The notes under the pieces were generated by a model. The model did not search any database and was not told the DNA's origin. It worked only from the letters and a program-made list of their open reading frames with translations. The position numbers were made by a program, and so were the translations under genes. This document shows, one piece after another, positions 24,691-35,929 of a stretch of 64,000 bases of DNA. The stretch is taken from the NCBI GenBank assembly GCA_050084985.1, contig JBITNC010000001.1, forward strand, positions 67,332,001-67,396,000, read 5' to 3'. Origin of the DNA: Nageia nagi (lineage: Eukaryota; Pinophyta). Every line of letters begins with the position of its first letter. Position 1 is the stretch's first letter.

Positions 24691-24704
24691 TTTTTTTTTT
24701 TTTT
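24691..24704 (-). other. Poly(A) tract of LINE, copy 2
   Basis: Fourteen T on the plus strand before 'ggtgatgggatac', same as in copy 1, so the retrotransposition came before the duplication of this unit. Confidence 0.7.
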
Positions 24705-25239
24705 GGTGATGGGATACAAAAAATTAATACCCACCCATAAGTTTAAGGGTTAATGGCACCCCTTTCGAGGGTCCAAGAATTAATCATCTAAGAAAAATAC
24801 TAGTACCATTAGATTGGGTCCATCACCCCTCTAACATTACAAGGAAAAAATCATTTTGGCAGGTCTATGAGCATACCTTCATTTTCCTCATTAACATGAT
24901 TAAGATTGGAAACCATTTAAAAAGAGTTACTCGTAAAACTTTCCTAAGCATTATGGGGGAAACCAATTTGCCTATGCCAATCTACCTAAGCTAGAATAAT
25001 TCCTTGAGAAGGGCTATGGGACCACTAACCTTATACTCAAGTGTGAAACCCTTAAGCTACCTCTAATTGTTCAATGACTAAAGACATAAGGGGGAGTCCC
25101 TCTTCATTAGGAAGGTCTTGTGATTTTATCAAGAAAGATGAGGTTGGCGGAGAAGGAACTTGTAAATCCAATAGAGGCTTGAGGGCTATCACTTAGGTGT
25201 AAATCAAATAGGATTGACCCATATTTCCTATCTTTTCCC

Positions 25240-25995
25240 CTTTTCCTTTCTTGTTAGACACTATTTTCAACTCCTCCTAGTTCCCTCTAGTGGGTTGAAC
25301 TTGAGTGGTGGGAGATGGAGTAGAAGGAGATGACCCTTTGGCTTTAAATTTTTCTACCATTAGGGGAAATATTTAATTCTATGAGCAATCAATTGACACC
25401 TATAATAGGTGTTGGGGAGGTTTACATACACTACCAGGTGGCATAAATGGGTATCCTTCATCTAAATATCACTATACACTCTTAGATATTTTGCAAGATT
25501 AACTTTAACATATATTTGGTAGGTTGGTTGAGCTACATGGAAATATACCAATTCATCACAAAGAAAATATCTTATAAGAGAAGCCAAATTTCACAAGAAG
25601 GACCACACAACCAAAGGGAGTCTTAGGAAATTAACCCACACTAGGATAATAAGTGAGACATCATTAGAGACATTGAAATCCCTAGACCATGTCTAGAACA
25701 CAATAAGGGTGCTATGGAAATAAAATGGGCCTTTTGTTGAGAACTTAATGTTAAACTTTCATAGGTTTTGAAAAAAACCTTTTGTAAGGTTTTAAACATG
25801 CTCGACCTGGATGTCGTAAGGATGCCAATATTGTTCTATCTAGTTCTTAAGAATAGAATCAAAGGGGATATGTTCAAGGAAATAACCTATTAAGGTGTAG
25901 CTTTTAAGCCATTCACAGACTTGATTAAAGTCATTCACATGAATAACAAGGTTAGGAGAGGAATTACCTTATGTAACACCTTAGGGATTGTTTGG
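25240..25995 (-). pseudogene. LINE ORF1 (DUF4283-like), block B copy 2
   Basis: This is the minus-strand counterpart of 20760-21525 and carries the same G-P-F box, the V-W-V-N-F-L-x-L-P block and the degenerate knuckle. It has extra damage, including a short deletion near 25765 compared with copy 1 and several stops. It is followed on its 3' side by the poly(A) tract at 24691-24704. Confidence 0.65.
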
Positions 25996-26002
25996 TATAT
26001 AT

Positions 26003-26704
26003 AGATTCAAGCAAAATATATATGCAAAATAAAACTTGCAAAAGTAAGTAAAACAAATAACCAAGTACAATCACATAAGAGATTAACACGATATTTAACG
26101 AGGTTCACCCAATGTGGGCTACATCTTCCAAGAAACTACTAATCAAATCTTTATCAGAATCCAAAAATTACAATCTGCATCAACCATGATTCACTATCTC
26201 CTTAGTCTCTCACAAGCTCTCTATCAAACTCTTGTATGCTCAAACCCTAGCACAACTCTAATACAATGATATTTTCTTCATATGAAATCCTCTTATATAA
26301 TAGAGAATACAATTTGTGACCTAAATATAAATGGTCCAGATTCACCATTAAACATAATTGCTCCTAAAAATAATTTTTACAAGAAAAATGCTATTTCTAA
26401 AAAATGACTAAAAATAGCCCGAAAAATTTTGCTCGACCATTGGTCAAGGTCATTCGACATTGCAGATTGAGACTCATGTGCGGACAAGGGATTGTAGGGG
26501 TGCTCCATTGTACATAGCTGCACACATGTACTTTCTAGGATAACAACTCTACACTCCAACAAGGATGAACTTTTGATGGTGTTTATTTGCAATTGATGTC
26601 ATTTCTTGCTCTAACAACTTCAACAAAAGATTAAGCTACAAATTGAACCAATAGCATCTTAAAGATAATCTAATCTAGAATTTTAATGATTTAAATGATT
26701 CAAA
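26003..26704. mobile_element. About 700-bp insertion, LTR-like
   Basis: Copy 1 runs 'gtttgatatataatacaaag' at 21518-21537, an uninterrupted site. Here 'gtttggtatata' and 'tataatacaaag' are separated by about 700 bp. The insert contains 'atttaacgaggttcaccc', a phrase like one common in plant LTRs. On the minus strand 'tgttagagcaag' (26618 downward) looks like an LTR start. The ends do not give a clean TG...CA pair, so the class is open. An unrelated 71-residue minus frame (26377-26592) looks like chance. Confidence 0.55.
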
Positions 26705-27255
26705 ATAAAATATAATACAAAGATAAGAAATCTCCCATACTTTCTTAAAAAGAATGGTATGAAAAATCTAAAAACTCTAATAATACATGCAGCTCAGCTC
26801 TTTCTCCACTCCTACAAGCTTTCTCTTTATACATGTTACATTTTATCCTCTACTAAACATGTTAGCTATTAATTTGAAAGGAGGATAATTTTTGGGGTAT
26901 CAATGGCTTATCCATGGCTATTTCTCCACATAGCTCCCATTATGATGGATATTTTTTGTGATCTTTATCTATTGTGAGGGTGGGTAAGCATTATATATCT
27001 TCACTCCTTGGATTAAAAGATTGGTCATTTCAATCTACTATGTTGGATGTGCTCCATGTCTTGGCATTGTTGACAAGGGGGAATGGCTTGTATGCCTTCA
27101 GAACTTTGTTGGATTATAGAAGATTCAAGGGGCTCCACATGTCTCCCATCGCTAGCATTTGCTTACGTGAAGCATTCACAGGTAGCCCCTCATTTCTCAT
27201 GAAATCCTTACGAAAATGCAAGGGTTTCACATGGAGCCGTTTCAAATCCTTTGAT
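26705..27255. repeat. Block C, copy 2
   Basis: It matches 21526-22010, including 'ggtgggtaagc(a/g)ttatatatc' and 'tgctccatgtcttggcatt'. It has fewer CpG than copy 1, many of them now TG or CA. It ends near 'ttgattggtat', where it passes directly into block D, leaving out about 0.9 kb that copy 1 has between C and D. Confidence 0.8.
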
Positions 27256-29033
27256 TGGTATATTTATTTTAAAGCATCTTAAATTTTATATTTATCAATT
27301 TATTGTATAGTTTATATTACTCTAGGTACAATTTTAATATTTATATATATTATATTTTTCTTGATTTTAGAAGAATGAATCCTTTTGTTTCTTCTACTTG
27401 AAAATCTAGTTTTTAAGGATAGAAAAGATGAAGTTGGAACAATTTAATTATTTTTTATTGTAGTCTAAAAATTAAATTATATTTAAGTGTGGAATTAGAA
27501 ATTAGAAATATATTAATGACCATTGGTGATGAAAGAGTGGGACTCTAAGGTAAGACATTTACAAAACAACAAAAGTGTTTAATATAACTTTAAAAATTAA
27601 AAGTAAAAATAAAAATAAAAATAAAATAAATGAATAGTGTAATACATGATGTATGAAATCTTTAAGTCAAGGATCACTCCCATTATTCAAGGATGAAAAT
27701 AAGTGAGTGATGTAGGAGTTTAGTAATAATGTGGAACACTTTTTTGTAGTATATAATGAATTGATCTTATTTTATCTCTATGATCACCTTGACACTTCCT
27801 AGTTGAGGCTCATTGATGTGAGAAGAAGGAAGCAATGCGTCTGAATCTAGTGCTCTGTTGGGAATTATTACTAACAAATACTTTTTGAGATTGGATATTT
27901 CCTAGATGAAAAAGGCAATGCATATGTGATCTTCATAATTAATATAAGATTTTAGTGTATGGTTGTATTTGAATAAGAAATTATATCTACCACATAACTT
28001 GTAATAAACAAGATAAGTGAAAATGAAATATTCCTCAAATTCTACCTCAAGATTACATAATTTGTAGATACATGAGTTTTGATGATATGTAAAAATAAAA
28101 TATTTTTTATAATTATATTAAATATTATTATAATAACCATTGATAAGTTTATTATGAACAAGTTTGCATGATTCACCACTATTAAAAGATGAAACATTAA
28201 TATTATTAATAGAATGATCTAAAATATGATAAATGGTTCATATTATTGGGATGATTATTTCTTCACCTATTTATCAAATGATTTTGGATCTTTAATAGTA
28301 TTATCCCACCTTTGCCCCACCTTGGAGATAGATTAACTTGCAAATTGGATAACAATAGACCACAACCTTAGGTGAGAGGATGTTACTTTCCTCCTCCTAA
28401 AATTATCAACTTCCCCAAGGTATAATAAGAATGATAAATAATTAAAAAATGAAATGTTGATAATGGTATGTCTATTTTGTTAATTTATGTACCTAAGGTG
28501 AAACCAATCAAAATAGTTTAAGGGCTCATAGACATTTTATTATGGAACAATGATATGAATTTAACTCTCATTTTTTGAAGACTTTAAAACAAATCAAAAT
28601 TAAGAGCAAGATTTCTAATGCACCAAAGAAAATGAAAATCAAATATAATATATTATTAAAAATGAGAAAATAAAGATAAAGATTTAAGAAAATAAACAAA
28701 AATGGTGCAAGGTATGCATTGTATAGATTTAACGCTTTCAAATTTGATAGAATCATTTTCTTGATCCAAACTTAATCATTTACAAGTACTAGTAAAATTA
28801 GAACTATTAATACAAGGCAAATTTTAAGCACATATTTTTTTATTGAATGTCATAGAACTACATGATCTAGAATACATTTTTGGCTTAGCCTTAAGAGAAG
28901 TCACCAAAGCTAATTATTTCTAAGCTAAAATATTATAAAAAACATGATCAACACCATTATAGAGAATGATATTCAAAACATTTCCAATAGAATTAATATG
29001 GGGAGGAACTTAGCAAAGAAGATTTTGGTAATC
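27256..29033. repeat. Blocks D and A, copy 3
   Basis: D starts near 27260 and A near 27642. Block A is almost full length and runs to 'ttggtaatcaac', where a T run marks the junction with LINE-a. From about 27915 on it is nearly identical to 47917 onward, because the large duplication begins there. No gene is seen; a 62-residue minus frame at 28568-28756 is AT-rich noise. Confidence 0.85.
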
Positions 29034-29044
29034 AACTTTTTTTT

Positions 29045-30080
29045 TATATTGGTAAAACGTTACAAAAAGGTTTCAAAAAAGATAGGGCCCTAAAATCTGT
29101 ATGTACAAAATTTTATAGATATTCAATAATAGTACATATGTTCCAAAAACTATCTTCTAAGAGTCACTTTAGTTTCCACTTAACTAACTACAAAAAATGA
29201 TCCTTGCTTTTCACTTGTTGCTCACACCATCCTTTCACTGGTTGCACCAGTGAGCTCTAGTCCAACTCAAAATTGGAGTCCTTATTGAAGCACTCCCAAA
29301 ATGAATCAATTACCATCTTGATAGGCCTTTTGCATTCTAAATTGATATAGTCATAGGTATCTCCTTCTGCGTAGAGGAAAAAGTACCATCCTACGCATTC
29401 CCCCAAATATCTACTTATTATACCACTAGTATTAGGAGGCCTTCATCCCTCTCTTGACCATTCTGACATCCCTCCATTCCTTTCCTCATCTACCAATTCT
29501 TCCCTATTCTAAAAATGACTTTGTTTACCATACCATTTCTTGAAATTCATCTTTTGAATAAATGTTTTCAACTTGTTGGATCCTCCAGGATCCTCACTGG
29601 GTGTGTTCACCTTAAGATCTTGATCTTCTTATGTAGTCTAGGATCCCTATTTGGATTCTTCATTATTCTTCCTCTGTTTAATCTTCAAACCCATAGGAGT
29701 AATTTCCTTCATGTCCTTTTCATCCTCCATTGGAGGATTCTATGGTGACTTATTCAAAGGGATTGTTACCTCCATAACCAAATCCTCCTCCTTTTCTTAT
29801 TCAATTCTAAATTTTCCTCTTTATTTAGATAAAACCTATCCCTCCTTAGATTTTGATAGGGAGTCCTCCAATTTTTAAGAAATAATCACCACCATAGAAT
29901 AATTTGATGGCCTTTCAATTGACAAAAGTTGTAGTAGTGACCTACTTGATGACCTTGAATCAACAAAAACTTGGATATTTACCTGAGGGGTTCTTGGCTA
30001 CTACTAAAGTAGTGGTATCACCTTTTTAGCTTTGGTACACTCAAAGTATACCAAAACCTTAATCAAACCCTGATGCATAA
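29045..30080 (-). other. LINE-a 3' region, copy 1
   Basis: This is the 3' part of LINE-a, between the coding-like tail and the poly(A). I see no domain. The plus-strand frames here (29515-29748 and 29651-29878, the latter extended to 111 residues in copy 2 at 49635-49970) are Ser/Phe-rich. I take them as antisense frames rather than genes. Confidence 0.5.
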
Positions 30081-30620
30081 GGACCACTCCTCTATTCCTC
30101 CTAATGTAAATATCCAAGGAATGAAACAAAAAAAGGTAGATTCATTTTGTACAAACCTTTGAAGTGGCATAGTAGGATGAAATGATAGTTATAGAGATTC
30201 AAGTATCTTCCTTCCATTATGAAGACTTTCATAATTACCTTGAAAATCTCATTCCAAGGGTAAGGAATCGACTCAATTAGGTAATTTCATTTTCTCTTCT
30301 ATAATAAAGGCACCCCTTGCCCATAGAAATCATGCACCTCCACTACAAGTGTACACATTTCCCTACAATGCCTCCTTTTTGAATTAGTCATACATGTAGC
30401 TACCTCAAATAACTTTGCAATGATTGAGAATTGGTGTCTGTATACTACCATCTTACCTTCATACCATTTTTTCAAAACTTGACTAGAACAACTCTGATTT
30501 TGGTCATTCAGGGCATCTATGATCCCATCAATACCTACATTATAAAGGATCTGCTAGACCACTAGATCTTACCTAAATTCTTCTCTAGAGGTCAGTTCAA
30601 TATGATTTTGGCTCATCATA
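30080..30620 (-). pseudogene. Coding-like segment of unknown family after LINE-a ORF2
   Basis: The minus strand gives one smooth reading frame with few stops. Recognisable phrases are ILYNVGIDGIIDALND, VLKKWYEGKMVVYRHQFSII, MTNSKRRHCREMC and VVEVHDFYGQGVPLL, then PWNEIFKVIMKVFIMEG. The stops fall at positions that look like former Gln codons. Copy 2 (about 50060-50605) keeps the same phrases. It may be a C-terminal extension of ORF2, or part of another gene that LINE-a captured or landed beside. I do not recognise it. Confidence 0.4.
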
Positions 30621-33379
30621 TTGTTTGAATATAAAAAATATGATGATTATCTATGGGTGCATTTTTCTAAATTGCATTTCTCAACTTGCCATCCTAGCTT
30701 CCTAATCTCAAACCTCCATTTATCCCCATCACCTATGATTCATAATATCATGATCCATGGCATTGCTATGGAGGAAATATGTGTATTCCTTTCACACAAG
30801 TTCCACCAAGTAAATTTTCTCTCACTCATGTATCCCATGTGAGTCTTTACTATCCCCTCCTTCCCTATTGGATTCTAGATCCAACGGGCCATTTTTACTT
30901 ATCAATTTCTAATTTTCTTCGATCATACATTGAAGTTTTCCAACCAACCTATTATCCACACCTCTGAAGTAAATTGGTAAAATTGGCACAAGTGATTTAC
31001 CATTTCCTCATCATTATAGCATAGAGAACATATATTTACTAAAATTTGCCCCTTCTTTCTTATATTGTCAAATTTTAGTATCCATTTCCTAAACACTAGC
31101 CATAGGAAGTGAGTTAGCTTACAACTAAAAACCCTAGAAATCTTCCTTTACCTACTGATTAGATTATGGATGAAGAAAAATTTGCTTTTATTGAAGTTTA
31201 TTTATTGTTAAGATGACCCTTCATATACCTAAAGGAACCTTAAGTAATTCCTTGCTTCAATCATCAAAGTCTTTCCAACTATAATTGTATCATCCACAAA
31301 TTGGCTATGGGTGCTAATTACTGGTGCATTAGAAGGTCTAATTCTGTTGGATTTTTTAACTCTTCTCCATTCCATAATCCTCCTTACTAAGGCTTTTTCC
31401 ATTAGGATGAATAAATATGGAGATATTGGGTCACCTTATCTATGTCCCCTTTCTGATTGAAAAAACCAGCAAACTTTCCATTAATTAGAATAGAGAATGA
31501 GATCATAGATATAAACTGATTTATGTTCAAATTATAGAGAAACCAAATTTCTCACAAATATTATCTAAAAAGGTCCAATTTATGCTACCATAGACCTTTT
31601 GAATATCTAATTTCAATAGAAAATTCATAATATTCTTTATCTATGCTATGTGTAATACCTCATGCATCTCTATAATCCCATCAACAATATTTCTCCCTTG
31701 AACAAGTCCTCCATGTTCTAGAGAGATAAGGTGAGGTATGATCAAATCCAACTTGTTAGCCAATGTTTTAGCAAGGATCTTCTAAACTACATTATAGATA
31801 CTGATTGGATGGAACTACTTGTTATCTTTGGCATCCAAGAATTTGAGAATTAGTGATATAAATGTAGCATTCCAAGCCTTGAAGATTTTATCAAAGGATT
31901 AAATTTATCTTATAGACTTAGTGACCTTTGAACCCATAATCCCCTAGAATGTCTGGAAAAATTCTGTGAGGGAACCCATATGGACCTGGGGATTTGTTAG
32001 GAGCCATGGAAAGACTATATTCTCGATTTTCATATCAAAGAAAGGCATAGTGAGTCTCTAATTTTGCTCATCAGTCACTAGCTTTGGGATGTTTTCTAAA
32101 ATATCCCTCATCTGGACATTATCAAGTTCTTGTTCCATGGATAATAGTTAATGAAAGAATATAATATCTATTTATTTTATTTCTTTAATATCCTATGTGA
32201 GTTCTCCTTGAGCATTTTTTATTTTCAAAATCTTGTTTTTTGTTCTATGCTTGAAGGTGGTCATTTTGAAAATTATTATGTGATGGTCACCTTCTTCAAA
32301 CCATGTTATTCTTGATTTTTGTCTTCATTTTGTTTCTTCCCTTACTAAAGTGTTATGAAGGTCACATAACACTTCCTTCTCTTCCCTTTTTAGATCATAT
32401 AAAAATCCTATGGCTTCCATTCTCTTCCTAATTTTAGATATTCTTACTTTCAATTATTCCTTCTTTTCTTCAATTCTACCAAACACTTCTTTGTTCCAAA
32501 CTTTGATTTGTTTCTTCACATTTTGTAATTTTTTTGGTATGATGAACATATTGGTCCTGTATATTGGTAGGTTCCATCATTTTTTGATCTTTTCCTCTAA
32601 ATTTGAATAACTCAACCATATATTTTCAAACATTAAGGGACTATGTTTGGCTACACAATTCTTTATGTCAAGTAATATTTCATTATGATCTGAACCAACT
32701 TGTGACAAAACCCATAGTTGATATTTGGGTAAATTATGAATCCATTCTTGGGATGAAAATATTCTATCCAATCTACTCATAATCAGCTTCCCCCCAACTT
32801 GCCTATTTGTCTAGGTGTACTTGGTACCATGAATTCTAAGGTCTGATAAGCCCATGTTAGTCTGAAAGTTCCTAAGACCCTTCATTTCAAACACTTGGGG
32901 ACCATTTAAAATTCTCTCGAACTTTTCCTCTAAACATAATGGGGAGTTTAAATCTCTTGTGAAGATCAATATCTCATTTTCCTTTTCCTTGAGGATCTCT
33001 TAAATAACTTTCCAAAGTTTCCTTCTTTCCAACAATTTGTTTGGTGCATAAATAATAATGGTATTCATTTTCTTTCTAGATACTATGTGGGTGAGTATCA
33101 TAAAAATGAAATAGATGTTTACTTTCATAATAAAGCCATAAAAGAGATTTAGATTCCATAAAAATAGAATTCCCCATGCATTCCCTAAGTTGGGATATAT
33201 TCCATATCTGCTTGAGCCAAAATTCTTTCCAAATTATTTTTAAACTTAGTCTCTTTGACTTTTGTTTCCTACAAAAACACTAAATTAGGTTTTGCTTCCT
33301 ACAAATATCTCGCAGAAGCCTTACTTCTAATGGGGCACTTAACCCACTCACATTCCATGAGAAAACTATCATTGGGCAT
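30620..33379 (-). pseudogene. LINE-a ORF2: endonuclease, RT, zinc-binding region, copy 1
   Basis: ORF2 starts at an ATG at 33379 (start MPNDSFLMECE; a neighbouring frame shows S-W-N-V-S-G-L-S-A-P). The endonuclease ends with SRLDRIFSSQEWIHNLPKYQ and VGSDHNEILLD (32577-32780), the conserved S-D-H box. RT follows: an R/H-P-I-S-L-Y-N block near 31830, EHGGLVQGRNIVDGI near 31700, GDPISPYLFILMEKAL near 31420, and the catalytic box QFVDDTI at 31286-31303, still intact. A C-x2-C...H zinc-binding segment (CSLCYNDEEMVNHLCQFY) is near 30970-31030. Many stops, mainly at Gln-like positions, inactivate it. About 170 bp present in copy 2 near 30959 are missing. Confidence 0.85.
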
Positions 33380-33399
33380 CTAGTTTAGAGGTTATTCTA

Positions 33400-33860
33400 C
33401 CTTCGAAGGTATCCAAAGTGCCATGCTTACCATCTGCTATATTCCTTTTTGTTTCCTTCATTCTTGCTCCTCCAAGAGTTGGTATTCTTTTTGATAAACT
33501 TTTGGCAATTATTTATCTCTCAAATTGAGTTTCTTTTACAATTGTATCATTTGAGTTTTAGGGGCTCTTTATTATTCTTCTTCTTCTACCTTCCACATTC
33601 TTCCATTTTTCATTCAGGTTTTGCAAGAGTTGTCCCTCCTTAATTATCATTAGATTGTTATTTGGTATAATATCCACTTCATTTTCATCTTCATCTTCCT
33701 CACTTGCCTCATCTCTTTGATTATATTTATTAATTTCCCCTTACTTAGGACCTTCCCCTTTTGCTACTTCCTCTAAATGAGCCTCCTCTTGCAGCTATTT
33801 TGGTCTCCACCCCTTTTCTTCTAAAACTCTCTTTGGGTCTGATTTTAGAATATGAATGAT
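33400..33860 (-). pseudogene. C-terminal end of LINE-a ORF1, copy 1
   Basis: Upstream of the ORF2 start the minus strand reads a basic, Arg/Lys/Gly-rich low-complexity tail (GVETKIAARGGSFRGSSKRG near 33810-33760), typical of the end of LINE ORF1. It is cut off at about 33860, where sequence of another origin begins. The plus-strand frame 33449-33643 is antisense noise. Confidence 0.45.
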
Positions 33861-33984
33861 TTGATTACATAGGGAAAAAAGATAATTATTAGTTTCATAT
33901 TTTATTTCTTCATCTTTATAGCCCTATGGTAGTAGCATGCCACCATGTGAATTTTTTATTTCTTCATCTTTATAACCCTAGCTA

Positions 33985-35418
33985 TAAGTCTATAAATATA
34001 TGTTTCCATGTAGTTCCTATTCCAGTTATTACAATTCCAAATCAAGAAATGGAAGATTCACCAAGTTAGCATTCCATTTCTATAAGTCAGTCGATGCAAC
34101 CTACATCATCTACTCCTCCTTCAGGTAAATATTTTTGAATTTTTTTCTAAATTTGTTATCTATTAAAAATGAGTTCATATTTCATAATACATAATTTTTT
34201 GATACAGGTGGTAGGTCAAGTTTTCAAAAAAATAGATCACTTAATACCACCTATTCCACATCTAGTATCCACAAGAAGAGTAAAAAAATGTCTCAATTTA
34301 TACCAGGATCATCCTTCTATGAACAATAAAATATTTAACTTATCAAGAATCTCTTCTTTTGTTGATCTTGATTTAGAGAATGTACAAAGTGTTAGCATTA
34401 CCAGTTTGTGAAATATACCATTGTATGTGGATTATTTGGGAATTAATAGTCGTACAAATACTCAATTGAGTACCCATGATATTATTCAGATTCAAGTTAA
34501 TGTTTCACAATATTCTCATCCTCAACAGACAAGTTCTGTACCACATCCATAAAATGTAGAGGATACTATTGGTAAAATGGGTGATGAATTCACATACTTT
34601 TCATTGAATGCACTTGTTTCAAATGATACTTTGGCATAATTAAATGATGTTTTACTAGATAATATCAATACTTTAAATATGTGGGAAGTATAGGCCAAAT
34701 AATTGATAAAGCAAATCAATACCCATTATCATTATCATAATGATTCTCAATGGGTTTCTTTGTATAAATTGGTTGAGAATGAACTTATCAAAATAGAAAG
34801 TTTAAGGGATCAAGAACAAGTAGGTTAAATCAATGTGCAAATTGGATATGATTATAATTTAATGAGTATTATGTGTAACCATTTGGAAAATCTTAGTGTA
34901 GAAGTTCAATCTTATTATGACCTATGGTTGATAGAAGGTTTTTTGGTAGAAATTACAAAGGACCAAAAGTAATAAGCTAAGGTAACAACCTACTTTCCAA
35001 TATTTACATATTTTTATTTATTCTTAAAAAATCTAAATTTATTGAGTTTTAAAATTTATATATTGTTATTTAACTGCAAGCAAGTTATGATAATTGATAA
35101 AAATATTTTCAAATATTTAATATTCATTTGAAAACTGCAAACAAAAGTGTAAGTATGACCATTCAAATGAAAGATGAAATTACTTAATTAAGAAAAATGA
35201 ATAATGCTTATATTCTAACAATCAAGGAGCATCAACTTAATCCAGATATCATATGGAAAGAGAAAACATTTGTAGATCTAATTTTACTTTCAACAGATAA
35301 TGCATCTACCTCAGAATGAGATATATTATCTAATCTTATCGAAGAAGTTGTTGTTGTTGGTATTTCATTAGATGAGCTAGAGGGTTCAAAAGGAGAAGAA
35401 GGAGGAGAGGCATCATAA
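33985..35418 (+). pseudogene. Three-exon gene of unknown family, convergent to hAT transposase, copy 1
   Basis: Exon 1 (to 34124) is Ser/Pro-rich. Intron 1 is 34125-34207 (donor gtaaat, acceptor acag). Exon 2 (34208 to about 34981) holds one long frame with NKIFNLSRISSFVDLDLENV, SQWVSLYKLVENELIKIES and SYYDLWLIEGFLVEIT. A likely second intron starts with gtaacaacc. Exon 3 (about 35155-35418) ends LSNLIEEVVVVGISLDELEG, an acidic Gly/Glu tail and TAA. At least six in-frame stops lie in exon 2, several of them CAA or CAG in the other copy. I recognise no domain. Helical and hydrophilic segments dominate, compatible with a DNA- or protein-binding partner. It ends about 500 bp from the end of the hAT gene on the other strand. 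Confidence 0.55.
34125..34207 (+). other. Predicted intron 1 of the convergent gene, copy 1
   Basis: The sequence passes from 'ccttcag' to 'gtaaatatttttg' and then 'tttttgatacag' before coding resumes. Length 83 bp, T-rich, phase 1: all typical of a small plant intron. In copy 2 the acceptor has become atag (54367-54368). Confidence 0.55.
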
Positions 35419-35929
35419 TTTGATTTCTTTCTATTGATACTACTTTGGTTTAAATTATTGTTGAGACTATTTTGATGGTTTAAAGTACTTGTGTGGTTTA
35501 AAGTACTTTAGTTTAAGACTATTTTTAATATTCTTTCAAAATGGTTGAATGTTGTGTTATGTTATGGTTGAATTTTATGTTATGTTTGAAATATTATATT
35601 TTTTTAAATTTAAATAGTTGATATGAAAATGTTATGGTTGAATGTTATATTATGGTTTAATTTGATGTTATAGTTAAATGTTTGTTCAAATTTAAATAGT
35701 TGATATGAAAATGTTTAAATTAAAATGGATTTCAAAAATGATTTAATGTTTTATAAGAAAATACTTTATACAAAAATAACATGTAACAAATACTTTACAC
35801 AAAAATGTAAAAATACTAACTTAAATTTGGTTAACAAACTGAAAGATACATAACAAATTTGATTAATAATGATTTTTTGGTGTTGGTGTGTAAGGTTTTT
35901 TTGGAGAATTTTCTTCATGATTGTCTAAA

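Larger units (their letters stand above)
29034..33860 (-). mobile_element. LINE-a, copy 1 (L1-type, 5'-truncated)
   Basis: On the minus strand: the end of ORF1 (about 33860-33400), ORF2 from an ATG at 33379, an unassigned coding-like tail and 3' region, ending '...ccaatat' followed by A9 at 29034-29045. Domain order (endonuclease, RT, zinc-binding) is that of a plant L1-type LINE. It lacks most of ORF1, as expected for target-primed 5' truncation. The uninterrupted block A copy 1 (17960) shows the state before insertion at the 3' junction. The second copy is at 49020-54020. Confidence 0.85.

Noticed and set aside
33449-33643. Phe/Leu-rich 64-residue ORF (and 53616-53810) as a membrane peptide
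   Set aside because: It is the antisense of the Lys/Arg/Glu-rich end of LINE ORF1, which automatically gives Phe/Leu/Ser-rich frames on the other strand.
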